Of a stretch of 64,000 nt of DNA, positions 27,301 through 37,706 are shown piece after piece (within the stretch, counting starts at the first letter, position 1; each line of letters begins with the position of its first letter). Origin of the DNA: Sarcomyxa edulis (Eukaryota > Basidiomycota > Agaricomycetes > Agaricales > Mycenaceae); contig QUOL01000002.1 of NCBI GenBank assembly GCA_009761415.1, positions 1,302,001-1,366,000 of the forward strand. The letters run 5' to 3'. A program made the translations under genes and the position numbers. Under the pieces are notes generated by a model. It did not search any database. It had not been told where the DNA came from and was given only the letters and a program-made list of their open reading frames with translations.

Positions 27301-28107
27301 TCCACAGTTCCAGACGTCGCATGCACGCTGAAGGAATGCTTGATGTCATTGCTCGATGGTCATTTCACGTCTACTCAATTCACCGAGCTCGTTCAGGTCC
27401 TTTCCGAGCACGCCACAAGCTTTGATCTTGACCTTCAGTTCGCCATTGCTCTGACTCTTCTACGACAAACACAGAACGACCATGATCCCTCTGCATCTCA
27501 CATCGCACCCGTCCTGGCTATACTGACACGTATACCGGATAGTCATATCGATATAGGGTTTGTACGGATGGAAATGGGCCGAATGTTCTCGTCGTTTTCA
27601 GACTCGGAAACAATCGAACGAGATACCGCCACTTCGTTGCTTGGCATACTCTTATGGTTTGACGAGCACGTTAAAGCGAATCTATCAGGAATAACGCCCG
27701 TTCGGTTTTCGGCACTTTGTGATCGAACACTTCAGGTTCTGCCTGCCAGCGAAGCAGAGGCGCTTAAGAATCTGCGTTCCAGTATCGTAGCCGATGAAGA
27801 CGAGGTGCTGGACCCACCTACTGTATATCTACCAGACAGCCTCGCCTTTACGTTACAAGATATCGAAGACCTCCTAGCCCCTCCTACACCCTCCACTCCA
27901 AAAGGGAAACACACTCCCGACATCCTTGGTCTCGTTGTCGTATCACCTCCCAACGCCTTGTTACGTTCCCCAGCGGCCACAGGTCTCACCAAAACGTACG
28001 TGAACAACGATTTCCGTCAATTACGCCAGATTCCTTCCGCGAGGCAAAACACAAGCAGACTCCCAAGTATGCATGTGGACGTGGGTATCAATGGTCGCTT
28101 GACCTGA
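24384..28107 (+). CDS. Virilizer-like (VIRMA) subunit of the m6A methyltransferase complex
   Basis: Scaffold of the MIS/writer complex that guides mRNA N6-adenosine methylation and, in animals, splicing and 3' processing. The virilizer N-terminal domain is clear: LHYCQLKPQGPSSLAAIRF, VQTIRIFPTGAIPF, CTEPNAFFLDVFYNAHPL and TRLMIVKGNFDCLSIAIYG. The rest is alpha-helical repeat-like sequence. Exons inferred: 24384-24538, 24584-24743, 24801-25244, 25299-25379, 25433-26017 and 26074-28107, giving 1152 residues exactly in frame. The intron at 25245-25298 is 54 nt, in phase, and holds in-frame stops. Divergent from ORMDL, with only 145 nt between starts. A writer role is inferred from the family, not shown here. 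Confidence 0.85.
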
Positions 28108-28350
28108 ATATTATGCAGTTGCTGATGATGTTGCACTGATGTATTTGGTATGACATAGGACTTCGAGCTGTCGTCGTCACCCATGTTGCCTTTAGCCCAG
28201 GTCCCCATGATGCCAGATCTCTTCTAGGTATAGCGAGGGGGATCTCCAACGAATATACAATTGAACTACTACAGATGAATTGACGCAGGTGATACAAAGT
28301 ACGAAGAGAAAGAAAAAAGGTAAGAATAATGTAATGTAAAAATGTGATGG

Positions 28351-30566
28351 TTATGCAGCAGGACGATGTTGTTGCGATGCCGACATTCGTTGACGAACAT
28401 GAGTCGGGTAGACATCTGGAGAATCCGGGACAAATTCATGGGAGAAATAACGGTCCATGTCCGAGGCGTCGAACTCGGAGGGAGGGATGGGTGATAATGA
28501 CGGTGATGAGGGTTGTGAGGTGTCTATGGCGACGTTGCTGACGGGGGTAGGTGTTTCTTTCGGTGGACCTCCGAGTCTATATATTCTTTTCCTTTTAGCT
28601 TTTACTGCTTGTCTTTCCACTGGAGCAGACGGTCCCACTGCAGAACCTCGAGGGGGGCCGCTTCTGACAGTAAAATGTTCCATTGATAGAGTGTAAGGGG
28701 AAAGTGTGTGGTTAGAGTGACTGAGGGTGGATAGTTGTCGGATAGAGTTGTTCAGAGACGGACGCAGAACTATTTTCGGATCTGGTTCGAGAATTTCGAT
28801 GTCGTTTGGAGGAGAGCCTGTATAGAATGCATCATCTAGATTATGAGATGGGACGGAGGAGGAAGGCTCTTGTTTCCGCATGTAAATCGCAGCTTCATCA
28901 TCAGGATGGGGAAGATCGGAAGATGGCGGAGTCGCGACTGACTGCGTCACACCGCTGCTAGATCGTGAGGGTTCCGTTTCAGCGGGGCTGGCGGAACGCC
29001 CCGGGTATGCACGATAAGGAGGTGCGCTGAGAGGTGAATTAAGATGTCTGTGGTATAACCTTGTTGAGATATCAGGGGGAAGACTTGTTGTAGAGTTATT
29101 GAGTCCAGGCATTGGAAAATTGGAGAAGTAGGGATTGAATAAGGAGTTTTGACGGTGGCGGTAGTTGAGGGCTGGGGTGGACATTCCAGAGCGTGAAGCA
29201 GCGTTGGAAGAAATATGGTCTTGAGAGCGGGATATGGACGGGCGAGAAAATGATGGAGACAGTTCGGATGGTGATTGAGCATGATATGTTCGTGGTCGTG
29301 TTATGGTACCCCCACCTACAGCTGGTGATGTTTCATACTCTGTACCTTCGTCGGCATCATCGTAAACGCTAGAACCAGGAACAGTGTTATCCCAGTCCAC
29401 CATGTCGAACGAAGCAATTTCGTCGGACTCGTATTCGTCTCCCTCATCACTTTGATCTTCCTCTTCTAGATCTGCCAGACCTTTGTTGGGTACGAAAAGA
29501 CTACCGAACCCACTGAAAAGACTTTTAGTCGGAAGACCTTCTGGACGTAGGCCGTAGGTAGGATCAAAATTCTCCAGATCTGGGAAGGTGACCGCCTCTG
29601 GTGGCGGATTTGGGGGAGGTGGCTTCGGGGCAGCCATGCTTGGCCGACGACTTGAGCTTGCCATTGAGATCCCAGATGAAGAATGTGATCTTCTGTAGCC
29701 CAACGGACCCAGGGACTGCTGTCGCATAAGTTGTGGCTTTAGACCAACGTTCGATATACTAGGTGGAAGGTATGAAAGATCGGGTGATGATCTCGAGTCA
29801 AAGTTATGACGAGTAGGTGGAGGAGGTCGTTTAGATAGATACGGTGCTTCCACTTTAGCCTTCAACCACTGTTGGCTAAGACGGTGTATGATGCCAGGAA
29901 GATCTTCCCTAAACATCTGCCGTAGCTGGCCCTCGATCTCCCGTTGTATGAATTTCTGGATGACAGCAATGGAGTCGAATGTGCTGTTGATGTCCACGTT
30001 CTGCAAAGGGTCTGTCTTGAACACCAGAGTAATTCCCTTCTGCTTCGATACAACGAGAACCACATAAGAGTTCAACTTGAAATGTGATAGGCGGAGCAGC
30101 ATTGGGACCACCAATGGCTGCTTTGCGGCCAGCATTCCTCTCGACCCTGCCATGAGATGGATATCGGGTTGTTTATGATTCAAGGGATTTGCCTGCAGGA
30201 AGGAACGAGGCTCAGAAAGACGTCTCGGTATCAAGCCGAGTCGCTCACCTGTACTTTGGTCTTTAGAACCAGATGTGCATCCCCCGAGTATGTGAGGCGA
30301 AATATGCCTCTAAATTGGTCGACAGTCAAGTCACCAATATCCCGAATCTCTAGTTCTGGAGGCTGTGATTTGATGTGAGTTTAGCCCTGACATAGAAGGG
30401 GCTAGATATGAGGGCTCACCTGTGTACCCATTTCCAGCTCGACGACCTCTATCTTGTCTGCAATGATGGGAGGTTTGTTACCCTTGTTGAGGGCGGTGTT
30501 GAGCATTTGGATAGCATCGTAGTGAAACTGATCTGAAAAGCGAGGCCAGTTGAAGGTAAACGACAT
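28351..30566 (-). CDS. MDM34: Mdm34, ERMES tether subunit (SMP domain)
   Basis: Mitochondrial outer-membrane part of the ER-mitochondria encounter structure, which carries lipids through SMP-domain tubes. The start at 30566 opens [20 protein letters not shown], the invariant Mdm34 N-terminus. It is followed by [32 protein letters not shown] and [18 protein letters not shown], split by two introns between about 30200 and 30420. The SMP domain continues in the long exon ([40 protein letters not shown]). About 400 further residues are disordered, Ser/Pro-rich and partly acidic, which is longer than the yeast protein but usual in basidiomycetes. Confidence 0.94.
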
Positions 30567-30804
30567 TTACGGTGTTGCAAGTAGCCAGGTCATCTAGAGA
30601 GTTTGTCGAGTCTTTGCATTCCAGAGTCAAACCAGGTGAAGAACGGAGATGGACGTAAACGGAGAAACGGAATTTATTTTATTCGACATGAAATTTAGAT
30701 CGAATTTATTCAGTGCACCACGACCTCTAGACGACCACCACACACTCACTCTAATTTCGTAGCTTCTAGTATCGTAGCTGGCACACCACTACTAGGACTT
30801 CGCC

Positions 30805-33795
30805 ATGAACGGCGTTCGTAGATTTCTAGGCGCAGCGACCGCGACCGCAACTCCTCCAGAACCCGTACAATCTCCTCCAGCTAATACCGCGCCTCTCGTC
30901 ATAAACTCGAAGGGTTATCCATCATGGCCCCCTCAGCCTTCTAGCCCCGTACAGCAGCCAGTTTCTCCCCTTTCTAGCCCAAAAACAACACCAACAGCTG
31001 CTTTATTTCTTCGCAAGGATAAACAGAAACCTCCACTTCCGCCGACACCGAACGAAGACGATGCTGGCAACTCTTCGATCCAGTCGAGTCGTTCATCGAA
31101 TGTCTCATCCATCATGTCCCCAACGCGTACTCAGACGTCCTTCACAACCTCCTCTCCTATTCGAGCCTCTCTCGCTGGCTCGAGCTCACCTGCATCACCA
31201 TCATCTCCGCGCGGCCCTCCGAATCGTCTGATAACTAGGAAGTCTATTAACCCATCCGAATCTGACCATAAGCGGTCATCGAGTCAACTGAACATTCGCG
31301 ATGAACTATTGATCAGTCTCTTAGCCAGTGATGCCGTAGTAGACAGCCGAGAATTCGAGATCCTTGGTTCTGAAGAGGTAGACGATTTAAAGAAGGTACG
31401 TATCTCTCGCATCGTGGAATAGCATGCTAGTTCTTACTTGATTTCATTCTAGGAGCAGCAAGTTCTGACATCCAGACTTGGAGCAATGACCAAGAAGCTA
31501 CGTCTAGAGACCAAGATCCGGGACGCCGCGATATCTCTCACAAGGGTCAATGCCTCTCACAAGAAAATATCAAAGCAGACCGACGAACAGCTGGAAGCTG
31601 CCAACCGACGTGTCGACGCTGCTCAGAAAGAATTATGGCGTGTTTCGGAGCGGCTAAACGAAGTACAGAAAAGACTTCTAGAGCATCGTGCCGGAGTGCT
31701 CAGCTATTCCGTACGAAGTATGGAGAAGAAGATGGCACCTCAGGTCAATGGAGACGGCGAGGATTCGGGGTATGATACACCATCACATCGCGGTGCTCCG
31801 ATGAGTCCTACTACGTCCTCTATGACGGGTATGTCGACTTCTTCTAGAAAGCCTCGTTTCGATGGCGCACATCTGTTTGCGGGCCATGCAGATGCTGTAG
31901 TTCCTAAACGAGGTCGTTCTCCAGCGACTGTGGGAGAAATAATAGAGCTGGAAGAGAAACTGAAAGCTGCTACTGAATCACTAACGGCTGCCGGCAAGAA
32001 ACAGGGCGAGATGTCTAGGGAATTGTCGCTTCTGCGATTGGAGAAGCAGGAAGTGGAGACAATGATGGGTATGGACTTGCAGAGTGCGGAGGAAACCATC
32101 AACGCCCTAGAGAAGGAGCTTCCGCGGCTTGAAAGCCTCGAAACGCAATTGAATGGGTTGATTGAAGAGAAGAGTGATTGGGAAAAGGAACGGGAGGAAC
32201 TAGCAACGCGCGCCAAGGAAGCGGAACGACGATTGATAGACCTGGAGGAACAGAACGGTCAAGCGCTTGGGATAGAGGGTGTGCTCGCGGAGGAAAGGGA
32301 AAGTAATCGCCGGAAGCTTGAGGAGAAGGAGAACGACATTGCAGAACTTCGTGCTCAGTTGGAACGAGACCGTAACAATTGGGAACAAGAAAAAGCCGCA
32401 TTGGAAGACGAGAAGATGGAGGATCTGGCGAGGCTGCAAGATGAGATGGACAAGCTAAGGGAAACAGACGTTTCTGCTCTTCGAACAGTTCAAACAGAGC
32501 TCGAGCAAGGCGTTGTATCCCTACGCGCTCTGATGCAAACACACGGTGTCTCCTTGTTTACTGGTGATTCTTCGTTACAGGGTTTACTATCTGCGGTCGG
32601 AACCCACATCTCAACCTTCTCGGGAAAAATCGAGAATCATTCGCGAGCACAGGCTGAATGGGAAACTTTACGGAGAAAGCTGGAAGACGATGTACGAAAT
32701 GGCTTGGACAAACGCGAAAGCCTTGCCCGTGAATTGGAGGAGGCTCGTCGGGAGCGGGAGACCGTCCGGAAAGAAGTCAGATCTCTGGAAGATCAAGTCA
32801 AGGTCAGTCGTCTCGTGCCCATCGTTAAACTCGACGCTGACGGCTTTTACAGCACCAGTCTGATCGTTTCTCACAGCTTCGGTCACCACCGCCAGCCAAT
32901 GTCGCCATTCCAATAGATTATACTGGTGACGCAGGAAAAATCGTCTCTGTTCTCCAACCTATTTGGGCCATTCTACCATCTCCCGAGACACGAGCGGCAA
33001 AGTTCGCCAGCCAAGGACAGTTCCGCACCGGATCCGGGTCTCCAACGACAGGCCGTAACCTTTCCTCTCTGTCTGACTTGGACGTGCGCTCGCTCAAGTC
33101 TCTCTATGACAATCGGTCTGTGGCACCTCCATCTCCGAATCAAGCGGCATTCTCTGTCGAAGCATTCGCTTCCAGAGTGCAGGCACTTATCGCTGACGAC
33201 CGTGCTCTTATCGAGCGACTCGTTCGGTTTGCTCAAGCGCATGATTTACTGAAGAAGAATGCTGAGCGAGCGCAGAAACTTGCTCAAGACAGTAATGTCG
33301 CTCTGGAAACTTACCAGAAACAAGTTCAAATCCTCGAAGAGCGCAATATGACTTTGTTGACCAAGCACGCTGCCATGTACGTGCCTTCTCGTCATTTCGT
33401 TTGTCCTCTTGCCCATCGAATGCTATCATTCTAGGCAAGACGAAGTTCAGCAGCTACAAGACGCTGTAGATCGCATCACCGCAGAGAAACAAGAAGTAGA
33501 GATGCATGCAGCAGAGCAAGCCGAGACTTGTCGTCAACTAACCGAGGCGAACAATACGCTCAGTGCTAGGACGTTGACCCTCGCTGAAGAAGCAGCGTCT
33601 GCTCCAGAGATGATCAAGAGACAGCTAGAAGCCCAATTAGCGGAATGCAAAGCGTCTCTGGAACTAGCTCAAGACGAGATCGACGCTATGCGGACGTCGG
33701 AACAATCCCAGCGTATCGCCCTGCTGGATGAACTGAACTCAATGCAGACGGAGAATGGCAGTCTTCGTGCACAGTTACGTGCAGCGAAGAAGTAA
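30805..33795 (+). CDS. Uds1-domain coiled-coil protein (up-regulated-during-septation type)
   Basis: Cytoskeletal or septation-related coiled-coil protein; its molecular role is not established. The N-terminal 150 residues are Pro/Ser-rich and disordered. The Uds1-like block is RDELLISLLASDAVVDSREF, EILGSEEVDDLKKEQ and KKLRLETKIRDAAISLTRV, interrupted by an intron at about 31397-31453. A second disordered patch (31720-31930) precedes long heptad-rich segments (about 31940-32800 and 33240-33790) full of Glu/Lys/Leu. Introns near 32803-32862 and 33376-33434 restore the frame, and the protein ends RAQLRAAKK*. Divergent from MDM34 (238 nt between starts). Confidence 0.82.
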
Positions 33796-34731
33796 GTAGG
33801 TGTTTAATATCGTTTTTGTCTGGCTGGATGGCTTTTCTTGAGGATCTTCAACGCATATGTATTTTTATTAGCATCATGATACCTTCCAGCTCCATTATAC
33901 CTTCCCACAATATAAATCAGATACAGACTTTGTGGCAACGAAAAATAGTAGGTTCGTAGCGAGACTCGAACGGTCGCCTTGGACGCGGATTGTCCAAATG
34001 CGGTAATTTTGACATCCACGTGACCCCACGACGCGTCGGACGCGCGACGCGAATAATCCCCAGCCTAGTCATTGCCTTTTTGCTAGCTTGCATCAAGAAA
34101 TTGGGACCTAGAGTCTCGACGTCACTTAGCTTTAGTAAGTGTATATGTGTGCTATCCAGATATCCATACAAAGAGACACATCATGCTTTAGCAATAACTG
34201 CAAACTTGATCCATTCTGGACCCAATATATATCCAATCCCTTAGCTTTTTTTGGAACTTGCTTTCAAAATACTCAAAAAGATATATATCTAAAAGCAGGA
34301 GATCAAGAGATTCATTGGAATTTCACAGATTGTTCAAGTTTGGTCGGGTTCAGTAATGCCACCCTCATTACAGCAGCAAATCTGATTCAAACTTCCTCAA
34401 ACTTGGGGGATGGCATGCCTATATATTACTAGATACTCCCAAAATTACTAAGCAATCTGTCAGAAACGGAGTGAGTTTCAAGCATTCTTGCAAAGAAACC
34501 TGCTTGGCAAACAATCACCTGTGTATCATGAATATACAAGCGATGAGCGTGTACAAGGATGAATCCGAGATTTCGAGTCGGCCTTGCGTTAGGGGCTTTG
34601 TGTGCTCGGCTTTGTTTTTGGCAGATTACTAAGCGAGGGAGGGGTTCCAGAGCAAGAACGTACGGCTATCTCAGTGTGGGAGACCTTATCAAGTAAGGTG
34701 ATTTAAAAACATCTGGATCTCCAAAATGATA
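33796..34731. other. Gene-poor intergenic stretch
   Basis: No frame resembles a protein family. The part around 34040-34460 is AT-richer than the flanking genes and may be decayed sequence. A tRNA T-arm-like remnant on the minus strand lies near 33950-33980. Confidence 0.5.
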
Positions 34732-34818
34732 AACCCCCGGCGAGACTCGAACTCGCAGCCTCCAGATAACAGGAAGATCCTTAGAAGTCTGACGTCATAA
34801 CCATTAGACAACGGGGGC
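34732..34818 (-). tRNA. tRNA-Arg (anticodon UCU) with a 14-nt intron
   Basis: The minus strand folds as a cloverleaf. The acceptor GCCCCCG pairs with CGGGGGT (first pair G-U). The D arm closes with GTC/GAC around TAATGGTTAT. The anticodon stem TCAGA/TCTGG holds the loop C-T-TCT-A-A. The intron AGGATCTTCCTGTT sits at the canonical site one base 3' of the anticodon. The T arm GCGAG-TTCGAGT-CTCGC is perfect. Mature length is 73 nt including the discriminator T. A TTTT run about 8 nt beyond the 3' end suits Pol III termination. TCT reads AGA. Confidence 0.88.
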
Positions 34819-35405
34819 TTGAAGATAGATAATGGTGTCTCAATACCATCGGCACGCAACACCACCGTGAAACTAGAATGGCTTCCACTTGGCACAAGTG
34901 CTGGTACGCGCAATGTCGTGCTAGCCTTTCCCTTGCAGTCATACTCAAGCGTACAACGTGAAGATGTGTATCTTGTCTGTGACCGAGAGAAAACGAGCAG
35001 AAACCGTGGCCAAAATCACGCGAGGGTGGTATGATGCAAAGAAATGCGGAAAATAGATCACAGTACAGGAATAAGAGAGACAATGTCTCCCCAGTCAGTC
35101 TACCAATGGAATTGTACCGAGCGACAAAGTTAGAGGTACGTCATAGCCATTAGACAACGGGGGCTTGTGAGAAAGGCTGCGCGTTGCGCAATGGCCAGGA
35201 TGGGAAGAAATTCGAAAAAAGATGGATGCACCTTTTTTTGTTTCTCTTCACCCTGTACGATGTGGATTGTATATCTTGTCTGTGGTCGAGAAAACGAGGA
35301 GCATCGGCCGAATGCACGCGAAAGTGGTAGGTGGCCAAGAAACTCGGAAAAAAGATCCCTGTGTGGTAACGCGAGAGATGTTATATCCGAGTCAGTGTAC
35401 TAAAG
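34790..35405. repeat. Degenerate tandem duplication of the tRNA 5' half and its flank
   Basis: The segment starting at the tRNA's 5' half (about 34790-35095) recurs at about 35139-35405. Both copies share a CATTAGACAACGGGGGCTTG block, then CTTGTCTGTG, a GAGAAAACGAG-type block, CACGCGA..GTGGTA and a GTCAGT end, with many substitutions and small gaps between. The match is by eye; the exact ends are uncertain. Confidence 0.7.
35139..35165 (-). pseudogene. Partial tRNA-Arg copy (5' half only)
   Basis: The minus strand repeats the acceptor 5' strand and D arm of the neighbouring tRNA (CCCCCGTTGTCTAATGG) with one T-to-C-type change, then stops matching before the anticodon arm. It has no T arm or 3' acceptor strand and cannot fold as a tRNA. 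Confidence 0.75.
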
Positions 35406-35617
35406 GAGGTTATACTTATATCATGGATGACAGAGCGCGCGAGTACCTTGATTTGAGCAAAGAAAAACTGAAGGTTTATCCGGTAGAGTTGTAGAACGGG
35501 GGTCGATTGAACAAAACTTGGTACCCCGCGAACCGCAGACGCGGAAAAACCCTTACGGCCAGTCATCATACTCACCCAAGAAGGATGTTCTCTGTAGCGC
35601 GATATTTACAAGAAGGG

Positions 35618-35693
35618 AGCAAAAAGGGAGGGAGCAAGGAGAGGGAGGGGGCAAGGAGAGGGAGGGAGCAAGGAGAGGGAGGGAGCAAGGAGA
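35618..35693. repeat. 17-bp purine minisatellite
   Basis: Unit AGCAAGGAGAGGGAGGG. Copies lie at 35633-35649, 35650-35666 (first base changed) and 35667-35683, with a partial copy to 35693 and a degenerate copy before 35633. One strand is pure purine apart from one C per unit. A short direct repeat of AGCCGATCAAG follows near 35702-35723. Confidence 0.85.
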
Positions 35694-35931
35694 CTCGGAA
35701 GGAGCCGATCAAGAGCCGATCAAGTGGCAGCTCATTGCCCTGTGATCGCAACATGAGCAAATCGAGCTGACCTTCCAGCTGTAGCTTACAGACAACGCCG
35801 CCAGGTTGCGCTTGGGTTGCGCAGAGGTTTTGAATCGGTCAATCGATTTGCAGAATACGGTCATCGCTAGCTTTGGAATAGTGGGAAAATATATACTCGA
35901 GTCGACGAACGAACTGCCACCACCGCCTGAT

Positions 35932-37282
35932 TTACAACTTGCTATGTGACTGATGATTCGGAACCAAGCCCTCTAGCCACTCGACAATTTTGTTCGTAAC
36001 ATCATCGCGAGATTCGATCATGATCCAATGGCCTCTTCCCTCAACAGCCATATCTTGCAACCTAGGAACGAATTTTTTGGCTCGGTCTATTTGAACTGGA
36101 GTGGCCGTAGGGTCTTTCGTTCCCCACAGAAAGAGAACAGGTAAATCTTGTCCGAGGACAGATGGGAGCCGTGCAGCTAAGTAATACGGAGTAAGTATCA
36201 GTATAATTGAACACGGAAAGCCACACACCTAATTCCTCCTCGTGTCTGAATTTGGCTGTGCGATAATAAGAAAGGGGGCCAAGCATACCCTTTCTGAATT
36301 CTTGGTGATAATATTGAAGTTCCTGATGAATGTGAGAGAATCAGGGTGTGACTTTCAAAAACGTCAGTACAGCGCTCACATTGGAGTTCAGAAGAATTGA
36401 TCGTGCTTTCGTTTGGGTACTCAAAAGCTTACTGAGTTCTCCAGGATGCGTGAACCGAGTCTGTTGTCCTACGTCAGGGGGTTGGAACAATAATCCGAGA
36501 AACATCTCTAGCTAATGAGGTGAAAATTAAGCAATTGATCGGTGTGGATGGACAGGATACATACATTAGACTCGATCTCAGTCGTAGACCTTTCGTCCGC
36601 AAAGTATACTTGATATCCCAGATTTGGAACGCGTTTCGCGACCTCCTCCACAGGTATATAATCAGGAGATGGTGGGGTATATGGGACAGATAACCTGTTG
36701 ATGTTGAACATTGAGAAGATATCCGTAGAATGAACCAAGAAGGTAAACCAGACATTATGAGCGCCGATAATCGAGAAGGATACCACAATGCGAAACGTCC
36801 AGATACGAAACTTCCCCAGTCTACGTGCTCTATGATGAGAGTCGAGTGCGTGCATTGACATCGAGAACCCTTACCGTGACCTATCACAATCTAGATATAA
36901 CAAAGACTCAGCACTACCGGAGGCTACCCCAAAGACATATCGTACGTACAGCTCTTTCGACACCAAGTAGGTCGAGGAGAGCGGCGAGGTCATTACAAAG
37001 CTTCTGGGTGGAATACTCGGATGGATCGATGGGTTTATCGGTACCTCCATACCCCAGCATGTCAGGTACGACTACTCTGAGTCCCTTGCGCGTCCAAGGG
37101 CCTATTTGGTATCGCCAGCCATACCACAAGTCAGGAAAGCCGTGGACACACAACAGGGTAGGAACTCGTGATGAATGGTAGCCTTGAGGGACTTGATCAA
37201 CGAAATGATAGGTACGCCCGGTTGAGAGACGTTCTGTTCTATGGTTGAAACTGGCAGGATCTTGGGGGTTCATGATAGACAT
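35932..37282 (-). CDS. Soluble epoxide-hydrolase-type alpha/beta hydrolase
   Basis: Probably opens epoxides or related small electrophiles in the cytosol. The start at 37282 gives MSIMNPQDPASFNHR. The oxyanion motif is LCVHGFPDLWYGWRYQ, then VVPDMLGYGGTDKP. The nucleophile elbow GHDWGS is rebuilt only when the intron between about 36824 and 36868 is removed. The cap domain contains PLSYYRT, whose Tyr suits the ring-opening pair. The acid Asp is in FLWGTKDPTA and the base His in EGRGHWIMIE. About five introns. The triad makes epoxide hydrolase more likely than a lipase or esterase, which would have Ser at the nucleophile. Confidence 0.88.
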
Positions 37283-37706
37283 AGACTCGGGACATCGCTG
37301 CCGGTTTGCTCACATGAGTTGCACTGCACATGAGCCGTTGATGAGTGAATCGGAGTCGGAGATCTAATTAAGGACGCTCGGAGTCCAGGTCGGGGCCCCA
37401 ATACCATGCGGCACCGCCTCTGCTGAGTCTTTGACTCTTCCTCACCGGAACTAGCTTGCAGCCTGCTCGAATACTCCTCTATCTTTTTCCTAGTCTCTTG
37501 CACATTAATTTCTTCCCCAGCGCATTCACCTGTTCATCGCATCCCAGGTCTCTACACCATCGCAGTTTTTTTACCTCAAGATCAGAGTTAATTTTTGGTA
37601 CGTTTTTCTCATAAAGACTTTGCATCAAAAGTCAGTAATGTTCTTACGTCCATCCAACACAGTACTCATCATAACAACCTCCCATACCCTTCACAGACAT
37701 CCGATA
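37283..37706. other. Divergent promoter region, hydrolase / Btz-like gene
   Basis: Pyrimidine-rich on the plus strand near 37500-37690, as is common before fungal starts. An in-frame extension of the Btz-like reading frame to an ATG at 37638 exists but looks like leader sequence. Confidence 0.5.
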
